Source of the DNA: Oscillatoriales cyanobacterium M59_W2019_021
GTDB lineage: Bacteria; Cyanobacteriota; Cyanobacteriia; Cyanobacteriales; Geitlerinemataceae
Direction: 5' to 3'
Assembly: GCA_015295945.1 (NCBI GenBank)
Contig: DVED01000139.1
Coordinates: forward strand, 50,445 to 114,444
DNA length: 64,000 bases
Shown here: piece by piece, positions 9,477 to 18,112 of the stretch
How the letters are laid out: the number at the start of each line of letters is the position of its first letter
Numbering within the stretch: the first letter of the stretch is position 1
Translations under genes and position numbers: made by a program
The notes under the pieces: generated by a model
The model's database searches: none
Told to the model about the DNA's origin: nothing
What the model saw: the letters and a program-made list of their open reading frames with translations, nothing else

Positions 9477-9700
9477 GTTGATACACGTCGCTCTACAACT
9501 GGAATGGAGCGAATTCTCCACGAGTCAAACTGGCTCGACTTTCGCTAGCAGAATGGACAGCGAGATCGCGAGTGGTTGGAGTGACTTGACGAGTTCCCCG
9601 CTTGCTCGTACTCGTTTTTAGGAGAATCTCTGGGTATGGACGATGTTGTCGCTCTCTCGTCCATCTCGACAACCTCGAGCCTGGACTTATCTCGGTTGTA

Positions 9701-9746
9701 TCCGTAATAACACGGAAGATCTAGTTTTCTTAATTTTCTCTTAATC
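9701..9746 (-). promoter_or_regulatory. Promoter with palindromic operator for the leftward polysaccharide operon
   Basis: Read on the minus strand, TTAAGA (9728-9733) and TTATTA (9705-9710) are separated by exactly 17 bp and fit a sigma-70-type promoter. The palindrome TCCGT-N6-ACGGA (9701-9716) covers the -10. Upstream, two ATTAA boxes (plus-strand TTAAT at 9730-9734 and 9741-9745) are 11 bp apart, the spacing of direct repeats bound by OmpR/PhoB-type regulators. The same three elements recur at 10193-10228 in the opposite orientation. Regulator identity is unknown. Confidence 0.55.
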
Positions 9747-10192
9747 TCACGATCGGCGGCAAATTCGAGTCAAACTCCCTCGATCGCGGGCTGGAAGTTG
9801 CCGCGTGGGGTATGGCAACTGCCTCCTTCTTTAAATCTAGCCATCGCTCCACGACCCATCTCTTGACCCGGTTGCCCTGTTGGGAGTGGCAAAATCTCCA
9901 GAATCCCGATTGTGCCGTTAAAAAAGTTTCGACCCTCGTAAATTATTGGGATTCTTGCAGAGCCCAAACTCACGATCTAGTCGGGGTTCGAGGACTTCTG
10001 GGTCGGGAATAGCTGCCATCGATCGGCTCCCTTGTCCGATCGATCTCGCCGCATCTTCACGAGATCGCCATTCGAGCCTTGCGATCTCCTCTCCGGGTGG
10101 CTGCCGCCCGACGCTGCATCTGAAGGAAAACCCTCAACCCCATCGAATTCTAAATAAAATATAAAATTAACTGTGAAAATACTGACATTCAG

Positions 10193-10228
10193 ATTAAGAG
10201 CAGATTAACATGTCCGTATAAGCACGGA
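10193..10228 (+). promoter_or_regulatory. Promoter with palindromic operator for the rightward polysaccharide genes
   Basis: TTAAGA (10194-10199) and TATAAG (10217-10222) are separated by 17 bp. The palindrome TCCGT-ATAAGC-ACGGA (10213-10228) overlaps the -10. Two ATTAA boxes (10193-10197 and 10204-10208) are 11 bp apart. All three elements match those of the divergent promoter at 9701-9746, which suggests one regulator controls both operons. Start-site position and regulator are inferred. Confidence 0.55.
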
Positions 10229-10376
10229 ATTCAGTTTTGCAGCCAGGGGATCGAGGGCTAGGAGACCGACCGAATGTATTCTTTTCCATCCCCAATGACA
10301 ACAGCGAACGCTCTACCCCGAAATCGATCGGTTTTTCCGCGCCGGATTCTAACGGAACTCGACCCCCTCGCTAATC

Positions 10377-11534
10377 ATGAAAGCTATGAGAGAAGCAACC
10401 ATTTGGCACGTAGGAGGAGAAGATGTGCGCATGCGAATTCCCCTACTCCTCAACCTTCGAGAAAAAGGCTTCCGGGTTGGGGCTGTTGGCTCTGAGAATG
10501 GACGCGCGTTTTTCGAGCATCAGATTCCCTATTTTCAATATACCTTGAAACGCGGGATCGACCCCAAAGCCGATCGCCAGAGCATCGAGCAACTCTTCCA
10601 TCTTTTCCGCCAGCATCAGCCCGACTTGGTACACGGTTTCGATACCAAACCCGCCTGTCTCGTTCCCCCCATTGCCCAGAAAGCCGGTATTGAGGGGCGC
10701 GTGAGGACGATCGCCGGAATGGGATACGTCTTCTCCTCGCAATCTCCCTTGGCGCTGGCTCTGCGACCGATTTATCGCCATCTCCAGCGTCGAGCATCTG
10801 CCGCCGCCCAAGTGACGATTTTTCAGAACCCCGACGATCGGGACTATTTCTACCGAAATCGCATGGTGCGTGAGGGCAATGAGGAACTGGTGTTAGGATC
10901 GGGCATCGATATCGAGGGATTGATGCAACAGCGTCCCGCCCTCGACGACCTGACCGCCCTGCGACAAGAGTTAGAGTTAACCGGAAAACTCGTCGTCACG
11001 GCGATCTCTCGTCTCGTTGCGACCAAAGGCATTCGGGAATTTTTGCAAGCCGCCCGCATCGTTTGCCAACAAGTCGAAAACGTCGCCTTCCTCTTAGTCG
11101 GTCCGATCGATTCGGAAGCCAAACAAGCCATTTCCCTCGCCGAAGTGCAGAAATCCGCGCAATTTGTCCGCTATTTGGGCGTCCGCAACGATATTCCCGC
11201 CATCTTGTCCCTCACCGATGTGTTCGTGATGCCCAGCTACTATCGCGAAGGCGTCCCGCGAGTCTTATTAGAAGCCGGAGCCATGGGCGTGGCTTCGATC
11301 GCCACCCACATGCCCGGTTGTAAAGAAGTGGTACGAGATGGCTGGAGCGGTTTGCTCGTTCCCCCGCGAGATTCCCAGAGCTTAGCCACTGCCATCGTGC
11401 GGTTGCTCGTCTCGGCAGGAGACAGAACGGTCATGGGATCTCGATTGAGATCGGACGTTCGAGATCGCTTCTCGCTGGCGCGAGTTGCTGATGCCTACAG
11501 TCAAATTTACTCTCGCGTATTGAGGAGTGCTTAG
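10377..11534 (+). CDS. GT4-family glycosyltransferase (PglA/CapM-like)
   Basis: A 385-residue GT-B enzyme. The N-terminal half has HGFDTKPACL and IAGMGYVFS, patterns shared with the PglA/CapM group that adds N-acetylgalactosamine-type sugars to an undecaprenyl-PP-linked first sugar. The C-terminal half has ISRLVATKGIREFLQAA and EGVPRVLLEAGAMGVASI with the E-x7-E donor signature. The ATG at 10377 or 10386 (MREATI) could serve as start. The stop TAG is followed directly by the ATG of the aminotransferase gene. With that aminotransferase and the phosphoglycosyl transferase it probably builds the first two sugars of the repeat unit. Confidence 0.87.
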   Translation: MKAMREATIWHVGGEDVRMRIPLLLNLREKGFRVGAVGSENGRAFFEHQIPYFQYTLKRGIDPKADRQSIEQLFHLFRQHQPDLVHGFDTKPACLVPPIAQKAGIEGRVRTIAGMGYVFSSQSPLALALRPIYRHLQRRASAAAQVTIFQNPDDRDYFYRNRMVREGNEELVLGSGIDIEGLMQQRPALDDLTALRQELELTGKLVVTAISRLVATKGIREFLQAARIVCQQVENVAFLLVGPIDSEAKQAISLAEVQKSAQFVRYLGVRNDIPAILSLTDVFVMPSYYREGVPRVLLEAGAMGVASIATHMPGCKEVVRDGWSGLLVPPRDSQSLATAIVRLLVSAGDRTVMGSRLRSDVRDRFSLARVADAYSQIYSRVLRSA

Positions 11535-12692
11535 ATGATTGCCAACGACTTTTTGCCATTTGCCCTGCCAGATATCGGCAGCGAAGAAACCCACGAAGTC
11601 CTCGACACTCTAAAATCGGGCTGGCTGACCACCGGTCCGAAGACCCGACAGTTCGAGCGCGATTTTGCCGAGTTCCTCGGAGACAGTCTCGAAGCAATTG
11701 CCGTCAACTCTGCCACCTCTGGCTTGCATCTAGCCCTAGAAGCCCTGGGAATTGGTGCGGGCGATGAAGTGATTACGACCCCGTATACCTTTACGGCAAC
11801 CGCAGAGGTCATCCGTTACTTAGGGGCGCATCCCGTGTTTGTCGATATCGACCCCGAGACCTTGAACCTCGATCCCGCAGGAATTGAGGCAGCCCTCTCC
11901 GAGCGGACGAAAGCCATTATTCCCGTTCATATTGCCGGTTTAGCCTGCGATATGGATGCGATTTTGCAGATCGCGCGCGATCGCAACTTGAAAGTGATCG
12001 AAGATGCCGCCCATGCCATTCCCACGACTTACCGAGGTGAACTCATCGGCAGCCTGGATAGCGATGCTACAGTGTATAGCTTCTATGCCAATAAACCCCT
12101 CGCCACGGGGGAAGGTGGAATGCTGGTGACCCGTAATGCGGAGATTGCCGAACGCTGCCGCATCATGCGACTGCACGGGATCGATCGCGACTCGTTCGAT
12201 CGATATACCTCCACCAAACCCGCATGGCACTACGAAATCGTCGCCCCCGGATTCAAATACAACATGACTGACCTCGCTGCCGCTTTGGGCATTCACCAGT
12301 TGAGAAAAGTCAGAAACTTTCAAAAGCAACGCGCCGAGATCGCCCGACACTACGATATGGCTTTTGCCGACCTTCCCGTGCAACTCCCCCCGAAACCGCT
12401 ATTGGGAGATGTTCACTCTTGGCATCTGTATATTCTGCGCTTGTCAGAAACGGCGTCGATCGATCGAGATGCCTTTATCGAACAGATGGCATCGCGGGGA
12501 ATTGGTTGCAGCGTTCACTATATCCCGCTCCACATTCATCCTTACTGGCGAGAGACTTATCGCCTGCAACCTGAAGATTTTCCTCGAGCTTTATCGGCTT
12601 ACCAACATGCGGTTAGCCTGCCGATCTATTCCAAAATGACCGACGCCGATCGAGAACGAGTGATTCGCGCCGTTCGACAAATTTTAGCTTAA
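11535..12692 (+). CDS. DegT/DnrJ/EryC1-family sugar aminotransferase
   Basis: A 385-residue PLP-dependent enzyme of the DegT/DnrJ/EryC1/StrS family, full length for the group. The PLP lysine is Lys187 in [24 protein letters not shown] carries the aspartate that pairs with the pyridine nitrogen. [14 protein letters not shown] and the C-terminal CSVHYIPLH are family blocks. It probably aminates a 4-keto (or 3-keto) nucleotide-6-deoxysugar to make an amino sugar for the polysaccharide. Its ATG begins at the base after the previous stop, so it is translationally coupled to the GT4 gene. No dehydratase for the keto-sugar substrate is in the window, so that step must be encoded elsewhere. Confidence 0.9.
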   Translation: MIANDFLPFALPDIGSEETHEVLDTLKSGWLTTGPKTRQFERDFAEFLGDSLEAIAVNSATSGLHLALEALGIGAGDEVITTPYTFTATAEVIRYLGAHPVFVDIDPETLNLDPAGIEAALSERTKAIIPVHIAGLACDMDAILQIARDRNLKVIEDAAHAIPTTYRGELIGSLDSDATVYSFYANKPLATGEGGMLVTRNAEIAERCRIMRLHGIDRDSFDRYTSTKPAWHYEIVAPGFKYNMTDLAAALGIHQLRKVRNFQKQRAEIARHYDMAFADLPVQLPPKPLLGDVHSWHLYILRLSETASIDRDAFIEQMASRGIGCSVHYIPLHIHPYWRETYRLQPEDFPRALSAYQHAVSLPIYSKMTDADRERVIRAVRQILA

Positions 12693-12850
12693 TTGAAAGC
12701 AGAAAACCACCGCTACGGTTTCTGAGTTTTCAAATCGTTATCAGTCTTTCGATTGTCTCGAAAGGCGAACGGTTCGCGGGTTTCTGCGAATTCGTTCGCG
12801 AGCTCTTTGGGAGAGCTATTGACTTGGTATTGCAAAAACAGGTGTGTATT

Positions 12851-13447
12851 ATGACTGTCAAACGAACCTTCGACTTTCTAGTCGCTTTAGGGGGGACGAT
12901 CGTTCTCCTGCCGCTCTTTGCTGTAATTGCCTTGTGGATCGAAATCGATTCTCCAGGGTCGATCTTATTCGCGCAAACTCGCATTGGAAAATGGGGTCGT
13001 CCTTTCAAAATCTATAAGTTTCGGACGATGGTCGCAAATGCGGAAGCGTTAGGCAAACAGATTACCACGGCGGACGATTCTCGAATTACCCGTTCCGGTC
13101 AGTTTCTCCGGAAATATAAACTGGACGAACTGCCACAACTGTTGAATGTTTTAAAGGGAGACATGAGCTTAGTCGGTCCTCGTCCGGAAGTTCCCCAGTA
13201 TGTCGATTTGTACACGCTCGAACAGCGCCGAGTGTTAAACGTTCGACCGGGAATCACCGACCTCGCATCGCTGGAATTTCGCAATGAGAACGATATTCTG
13301 GCTCGGGTAGAGAATCCAGAAGACGTTTATATTCGAGATATCATGCCTCGAAAGCTAAATCTCAACCTTCAGTATATCGCTTGCTCGAGCTTTTTATTCG
13401 ACATCAACCTCGTTTTCAAGACCTTCGTTCGAGTCGTTGCAGTTTGA
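12851..13447 (+). CDS. Initiating phosphoglycosyl transferase (sugar transferase, PglC/WcaJ C-terminal type)
   Basis: A 198-residue monotopic phosphoglycosyl transferase. It has one N-terminal hydrophobic hairpin (FLVALGGTIVLLPLFAVIA), then PGSILFAQTRIGKWGRPFKIYKFRTM, KLDELPQLLNVLKGDMSLVGPRPE and RPGITDLASL, all hallmarks of the family. Its Asp-Glu dyad is the D-E of KLDELPQ. It transfers a sugar-1-phosphate from a UDP-sugar to undecaprenyl phosphate and so starts the repeat unit. I use the ATG at 12851, with AGGTG upstream. A TTG at 12824 would add nine residues. The 158-bp gap to the aminotransferase contains a small hairpin (AGCTCT/AGAGCT at 12801-12817). Confidence 0.9.
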   Translation: MTVKRTFDFLVALGGTIVLLPLFAVIALWIEIDSPGSILFAQTRIGKWGRPFKIYKFRTMVANAEALGKQITTADDSRITRSGQFLRKYKLDELPQLLNVLKGDMSLVGPRPEVPQYVDLYTLEQRRVLNVRPGITDLASLEFRNENDILARVENPEDVYIRDIMPRKLNLNLQYIACSSFLFDINLVFKTFVRVVAV

Positions 13448-13502
13448 GGGGTCATTATTTAGGGCATCTAAGCTAGAATTGCGATAAACGCCGTTCCATT
13501 TC

Positions 13503-13536
13503 CTCGACCCTCCCCTCGATCGAGGGGAGGGTCGAG
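13503..13536. terminator. Perfect 34-bp palindrome, possible terminator
   Basis: The arm CTCGACCCTCCCCTCGA (13503-13519) is followed at once by its exact reverse complement. It lies 55 bp after the phosphoglycosyl transferase stop. As RNA it would fold into a very stable GC-rich hairpin, but there is no T-tract on either side. Rho-independent termination is therefore only one reading; mRNA 3'-end protection or a repeat element are others. Confidence 0.45.
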
Positions 13537-13627
13537 TCTCAAGCTACCCTTAAAAAGATGATTCGCGGAAATTTTTCGATTTCATAGATGAGACAAAAAG
13601 GATTATATTAAATTTTTCGATCGAAAC

Positions 13628-13681
13628 TTGTCATCGAATTCGACGATCGGGAATACTAGAGTTATAGATTTTCGATCGTCG
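13628..13681 (+). promoter_or_regulatory. Candidate promoter and inverted repeat before the Wzz/autokinase gene
   Basis: TTGTCA (13628-13633) and AATACT (13652-13657) are 18 bp apart. A perfect inverted repeat, CGACGATCG (13641-13649) and CGATCGTCG (13673-13681), spans the -10 and the likely start site, so a dimeric regulator or an RNA hairpin is possible. The palindrome at 13503-13536 separates this unit from the upstream genes. Confidence 0.35.
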
Positions 13682-13739
13682 GCAAAATAAATCGTTTAAA
13701 ACTCTTGCCCTATATTAACTTTGATGAGGAGGTTAGATC

Positions 13740-15869
13740 GTGGAATCTGGAGGAGAATCTACCATTCAGTTAGATCGAGCTTTCCCCATTGTCAAACGAC
13801 GGTGGCTGCCGGCTTCAGTCGTGTTTGCCGCTATCTTTACCGTATTTTATATTGCGGCACAGAAAGATCGACCCGTCTATATTGCCGAAGGTGAAATCTT
13901 GATCGAAAAAGTGAGTTCTACACCCTCAGTAACGGGTGTCGGATCGGAAGTCGGTTTGCTCGATCCCTTAACGAAAGAAAATAGTCCCCTCGATACGGAA
14001 GCCGAAATTATTAGTTCCGTCCCGATCGTCGAGCAAACGATCGCAGCCCTTCAACTTAAAAATTCCGAAGGGAAGCTTGTAGAATATTCTGACGTTCTCA
14101 AAAATTTGAAGTTAAGTAAAGTTCAATCATCCGATATATTGACGATTTCTTATCAAGATGAAAATCCCAAAAAAGCGGCAACATTTGTTAACTCTTTGAT
14201 CGAAGTTTATTTAGAAGATGACATTTTAAGAAAACGCGCTGAGTTAACAGCTACTCGAGAATTTATTGAAGCCAAGCTACCGGATGCAGAATATACCTTA
14301 AGTCAAGCCGAACAGGAACTGCGTCAATTCAAAGAAGAAAATAACTTTTTTGCCCTCCAAGAAGAAGCAGCCGCCGCGACGCAGTTAATGACGGGATTGC
14401 AGCAAAGAATTACGGATACACAATCGCAAATTGCCAGTACCAACAGCCGCTATAACGCTCTGCAAAACCAATTGGGGATGAATCCCAAACAAGCGGCACA
14501 GCGAACCGTTATCAGCCAGTCAACCGCCATTCAAGAAGCCCGACAACAACTTCAAGAGGCTGAAGCCCAACTGGCGGTGGAGAAAACTCGATTGACGGAA
14601 AATCATCCGACGATTATCGATCTCCAAGATAAAGTTGCCACCTTAAGAAGCATGCTTCAATCCCGAGTCGGAGATGTGTCTGGCTCGCTGAAATCCATCG
14701 GGAACCTGGAGTTCAGCCAAATGGAACAAGAACTGACCCAAGAATTGGTCAGTTTGGAATCCGAGCGCCAAGGGTTGAATTCTCAAATTTCTGCCTTGGC
14801 TCAATTGCAATCCGGCTATCAAGAACGATTGAACGTTTTACCCCAACTCGAGCAGGAAGAACGTCGGCTCGAACGCCAACTGGAACTCGCCCAGGCTACC
14901 TATTCCCAGCTACAACAAAAACTACAAGAAGTTCGACTTGCCGAAAGTCAAAGTTTGGGCAATGCCAGTCTGGTTTCTCCGGCATTGGTTCCCGACAAAC
15001 CCATTTCCAAAAAATCGCTGTACCAAGCTATGGGCATCTTTTTAGGCGGTTTGGCGGGGGTGGCAACCGCTCTCTTATTAGAAGTCCAAGATCGATCGAT
15101 CAAGAGCGTTGGCGAAGCCAAGGCGCAACTGCAATTTGCTTTGTTGGGGGTGATTCCCCAGGTGAGAAAATCGAACAGACTTTTGGGACATCGCCGATCG
15201 ATCCCGCAAATTATCGTGCGCGACAATCCCCGATCGCTCATTAGCGAAGCCTATCGCATGCTGCAAACCAAACTCAAATTTGCCTGTGCCGAACAAAGCG
15301 TCAAAACGATCGTCGTCACCAGCGCGATCGCCAAAGAAGGCAAATCTACCATTGCCGCCAACTTAGCCGCCGCCATTTCTCAAGTGGGACGTCGCGTCTT
15401 GTTGGTCGATGCCGATTTGCGCCGTCCGTTGCAGCACGAAATTTGGAACCTCGGCAACGAGATGGGTTTGGGCAACACCATTAGCGGTCAAGTCGATTTC
15501 CACCTGGCACTGCAACCGACCATGCCCAACTTAGATGTCCTGACGGCGGGAACCCTAGCGCCCAATCCCATCGCCCTCTTGGATTCCCAGCGCATGGTCT
15601 CTCTGATGGAGGAATTTGCCGATCGTTACGATTTCATCATCCTGGATGCACCGCCGCTCAATGTCGCTGCCGATGCCTCCATTTTGGGCAAAATGTCAGA
15701 CGGTATTTTGTGGGTCGTGCGACCCGGCGTGGCAGACTCGACGAGTACGACTGTGGCGCGAGAAATCGTCGAGCAATCCCGGCAAACCGTGCTGGGGGTC
15801 GTCATCAACGGGGCGATCGGCGAGAATGAATATAGTTACGATCGCGCCCAACGATCGGTCTATGCGTAG
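13740..15869 (+). CDS. Polysaccharide co-polymerase/tyrosine autokinase (Wzz-BY-kinase fusion)
   Basis: A 709-residue inner-membrane protein. It has a Wzz domain (about residues 10-100, membrane helix about 22-41), a long periplasmic coiled coil (about 165-400) and a second membrane helix (about 428-449). The cytoplasmic BY-kinase domain has Walker A AKEGKST (531-537), Walker A' VLLVDADLRRP and Walker B FIILDAPP. The C-terminus NEYSYDRAQRSVYA has three tyrosines for autophosphorylation. The protein controls chain length and export in Wzx/Wzy systems through cycles of oligomerisation and phosphorylation. The GTG start at 13740 is preceded by a strong GAGGAGG site. No phosphatase or Wza-like outer-membrane exporter is present nearby. 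Confidence 0.93.
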   Translation: MESGGESTIQLDRAFPIVKRRWLPASVVFAAIFTVFYIAAQKDRPVYIAEGEILIEKVSSTPSVTGVGSEVGLLDPLTKENSPLDTEAEIISSVPIVEQTIAALQLKNSEGKLVEYSDVLKNLKLSKVQSSDILTISYQDENPKKAATFVNSLIEVYLEDDILRKRAELTATREFIEAKLPDAEYTLSQAEQELRQFKEENNFFALQEEAAAATQLMTGLQQRITDTQSQIASTNSRYNALQNQLGMNPKQAAQRTVISQSTAIQEARQQLQEAEAQLAVEKTRLTENHPTIIDLQDKVATLRSMLQSRVGDVSGSLKSIGNLEFSQMEQELTQELVSLESERQGLNSQISALAQLQSGYQERLNVLPQLEQEERRLERQLELAQATYSQLQQKLQEVRLAESQSLGNASLVSPALVPDKPISKKSLYQAMGIFLGGLAGVATALLLEVQDRSIKSVGEAKAQLQFALLGVIPQVRKSNRLLGHRRSIPQIIVRDNPRSLISEAYRMLQTKLKFACAEQSVKTIVVTSAIAKEGKSTIAANLAAAISQVGRRVLLVDADLRRPLQHEIWNLGNEMGLGNTISGQVDFHLALQPTMPNLDVLTAGTLAPNPIALLDSQRMVSLMEEFADRYDFIILDAPPLNVAADASILGKMSDGILWVVRPGVADSTSTTVAREIVEQSRQTVLGVVINGAIGENEYSYDRAQRSVYA

Positions 15870-15988
15870 CGTTTTCCCCGTGGCGATCAAACGGATAGGA
15901 TGAGTGCTAACGGATCTCAATTTCGATCGAGATTTGCCCGACCAGGTACAGTAGAGGCATAAAACCCCCAATCGTACCCCCTGTCGCG

Positions 15989-18112
15989 ATGGAACCCACA
16001 CCTAGAGGAGAAACGGCACTCGCCGCGATCGTCTTTACCGATGTCGAATCGTTTACCCCCCGGATGGCAGCCGACGAACGAGGGACGCTCGCCCTGATTC
16101 GGCGAGACTTTCGACTGATGGAAGGGATTTGCCGCCAGCACGACGGACAACTCCTCAAAACCCTGGGCGACGGATTGTTGATGTACTTCATCAGTGCCGA
16201 AAAAGCGGTCTCCTGCGCGATCGCCATGCAACAAGCGCTGGCGGAAGCGGCTCAAGACTTACCCCCATCCGACATCCTCAAGCATCGCATCGGCATTCAT
16301 TTAGGAGATGTTTACTTCAACGGCAGCGACGTGATGGGGAACGGGGTGAACCTGGCAGCGCGACTGCAAACCCAGGCGGCACCGGGGGGGATTTGCATTT
16401 CCCAAACGGTGTTCGAGGTGGTGAAAAACCGCCTATCGATGAGCGTCACCTATTTGGGATTGCGAAAATTAAAAGGGATTGCCGAACCGGTTTGCGTTTA
16501 CGAAATTGCTCCCCCTGCTGCCACATCTCTTACCCGCCCCAAAGTTTTCGTATCCTATCGCGTTGCCGAACCCGATCGCACCTTAGCGCGGGAATTTTAC
16601 CAAGCTTTGACCGATCGCGGTTACGATGCCTTTATGGCAGGGGAAAGTCTGCGTTTGGGGCAAAATTGGGCGCAGCGCATCGAAGCGGAATTGCAACAGT
16701 GCGACTATTTCTTACTGCTGCTGTCGGCACAGTCGGCACGCAGCGAAATGGTGACGGAAGAGGTGCGACGGGCGAAGGAATTGCGAGAACAGTTCGGCAA
16801 ACCCCTGATTTTGCCCATCCGCGTCAACTTTCCCCGCCAATCGCCGCTGAACTATAACTTACAAGGGTATCTCGATCGCATCCACCAACGGGAATGGCGA
16901 TCGCCCGAAGATGCGCCGCACCTGATTCGAGAAGTGTTGGAGGTACTCACTCAAGGCAGCGAACCGGAATTGCCCCCTACCTCCACTTCATCCCTCCTGG
17001 TAGGGGAGCCATTGCAGTCTTGGGGTCTCCCCAAGTGGAGCAAATGGCGTGGGACTGAGGGGGGTGCCGACAATCCGCCGCTTCCGGTTGCCGTTCCCGA
17101 ATTACCCGAGGGACAAGTGGATGTGGCATCGGTGTTTTACGTGGAACGTCCCCCCGTCGAAGAGCGATCTTACGAGGCGATCGTCCAATCCGGCTCGCTG
17201 ATTCGGATTCGCGCTCCTCGGCAGATGGGGAAAACCTCATTGATGGCGCGAATCTTACACCATGCCAAGCAACAGGGATACCGCACGGTCTCCTTAAGTT
17301 TTCAAATCGCTGACAGCCGTTTGTTTGCCGACAGCGATCGCTTTTTTCAATGGTTCTGTGCCAGTATCGGACGCCGATTGCGACTGCCCAACAAACTCGA
17401 TGACTATTGGGACGAGATTTTTGGCAGCAAGGACAATTGTACTGCCTATTTTGAAGAATATTTACTGCCCCACGCCGACAGCCCGCTAACATTAGGTTTG
17501 GATGAAGTCGATTGCGTGTTTCAATATCCGGAAATGGCGGCTGATTTCTTCGGGTTATTGAGAGCTTGGCACGAAGAAGCCAAAAATCGAAATATTTGGA
17601 AAAAGTTGCGCTTGGTGGTCGTACATTCGACGGAAGTTTACGTGCCGATGGATATCAACCAATCGCCGTTTAACGTGGGATTGCCCGTCGAATTGCCGGA
17701 ATTTACGCCCCAACAAGTGCGAGAAATCGCCACCTTGCACGGACTCGATTGGCAAGGAGAAGTCGATCGGCTGATGGCGATCGTGGGCGGACATCCCTAT
17801 CTCATTCGGCTGGCGCTGTATCATATTTCCCGACAGGATTTAACCCTCGATCGCCTGTTAGAAACCGCTCCCACCGAAGCTGGATTGTACGGGGATCACT
17901 TGCGTCGGCATTTGTGGAATTTGCAACAGCAACCAGAATTAGAACGCGCCATGAGATCGATCGTTCGAGAAACCCAAGCGGTGCGTTTAGAATCTTCGTT
18001 AGCCTTTAAGTTGCACAGCATGGGATTGGTCAACTTGAAAGGCAATGAAGTCGTGCCGCGCAGTCAGTTATACCGACAATATTTCGGCGAGCGGTTAACT
18101 TCTAACCCCTAA
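15989..18112 (+). CDS. Class III nucleotide cyclase - TIR - AAA-like ATPase protein
   Basis: A 707-residue three-module protein. Residues 8-172 form a class III cyclase domain with both metal aspartates (Asp18 in FTDVESF, Asp61 in LGDGLL), base-recognising Lys57 and Asp114, and transition-state Asn121 and Arg125, so it looks active. Residues 184-300 form a TIR domain (KVFVSYRVAEPDR). Glu258 in RSEMVTEEV sits where the NADase catalytic glutamate falls. After a linker holding a palindromic repeat, residues 375-700 form an AAA-like/STAND ATPase domain with APRQMGKT (409-416), Walker B LTLGLDEVD and a C-terminal helical part. Its ATPase half closely matches that of the HTH-TIR-AAA protein at 26284. 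It may couple a sensed signal to cNMP synthesis or NAD cleavage. The actual role is unknown. Confidence 0.85.
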   Translation: MEPTPRGETALAAIVFTDVESFTPRMAADERGTLALIRRDFRLMEGICRQHDGQLLKTLGDGLLMYFISAEKAVSCAIAMQQALAEAAQDLPPSDILKHRIGIHLGDVYFNGSDVMGNGVNLAARLQTQAAPGGICISQTVFEVVKNRLSMSVTYLGLRKLKGIAEPVCVYEIAPPAATSLTRPKVFVSYRVAEPDRTLAREFYQALTDRGYDAFMAGESLRLGQNWAQRIEAELQQCDYFLLLLSAQSARSEMVTEEVRRAKELREQFGKPLILPIRVNFPRQSPLNYNLQGYLDRIHQREWRSPEDAPHLIREVLEVLTQGSEPELPPTSTSSLLVGEPLQSWGLPKWSKWRGTEGGADNPPLPVAVPELPEGQVDVASVFYVERPPVEERSYEAIVQSGSLIRIRAPRQMGKTSLMARILHHAKQQGYRTVSLSFQIADSRLFADSDRFFQWFCASIGRRLRLPNKLDDYWDEIFGSKDNCTAYFEEYLLPHADSPLTLGLDEVDCVFQYPEMAADFFGLLRAWHEEAKNRNIWKKLRLVVVHSTEVYVPMDINQSPFNVGLPVELPEFTPQQVREIATLHGLDWQGEVDRLMAIVGGHPYLIRLALYHISRQDLTLDRLLETAPTEAGLYGDHLRRHLWNLQQQPELERAMRSIVRETQAVRLESSLAFKLHSMGLVNLKGNEVVPRSQLYRQYFGERLTSNP
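17008..17048. repeat. Nested palindromic repeat inside a coding sequence
   Basis: The outer arms GCCATT (17008-17013) and AATGGC (17043-17048) enclose inner arms CTTGGGG (17019-17025) and CCCCAAG (17029-17035) with a 3-base loop. It lies in the TIR-AAA linker of the cyclase protein. There it is translated in frame as part of a Trp/Gly/Lys-rich stretch that the paralogue at 26284 lacks. The word order resembles a dispersed palindromic element common between genes in Oscillatoriales genomes (recollection, not searched). Confidence 0.6.

Larger units (their letters stand above)
9477..10376. other. Divergent intergenic control region of the exopolysaccharide locus
   Basis: A 900-bp gap between two divergent polysaccharide operons. 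Open frames within it are short, lack ribosome-binding sites and overlap one another in conflicting frames, so I call none. It contains two matching promoter/operator blocks (annotated separately), each placed near one operon, giving 5' leaders of about 150-230 nt. An imperfect palindrome, CGAGTCA-AAC-TGGCTCG (9521-9537), lies next to the left operon. The middle, 9750-10190, has no recognisable feature. Confidence 0.7.

Noticed and set aside
9770..10164. Overlapping short frames in the divergent polysaccharide gap
   Set aside because: Frames on both strands conflict, lack ribosome-binding sites and give Ser/Arg-rich products typical of non-coding HIP1-rich DNA.
16129..16857. 242-residue frame inside the cyclase-TIR gene
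   Set aside because: It is a second-frame shadow. The main frame keeps every cyclase and TIR motif.
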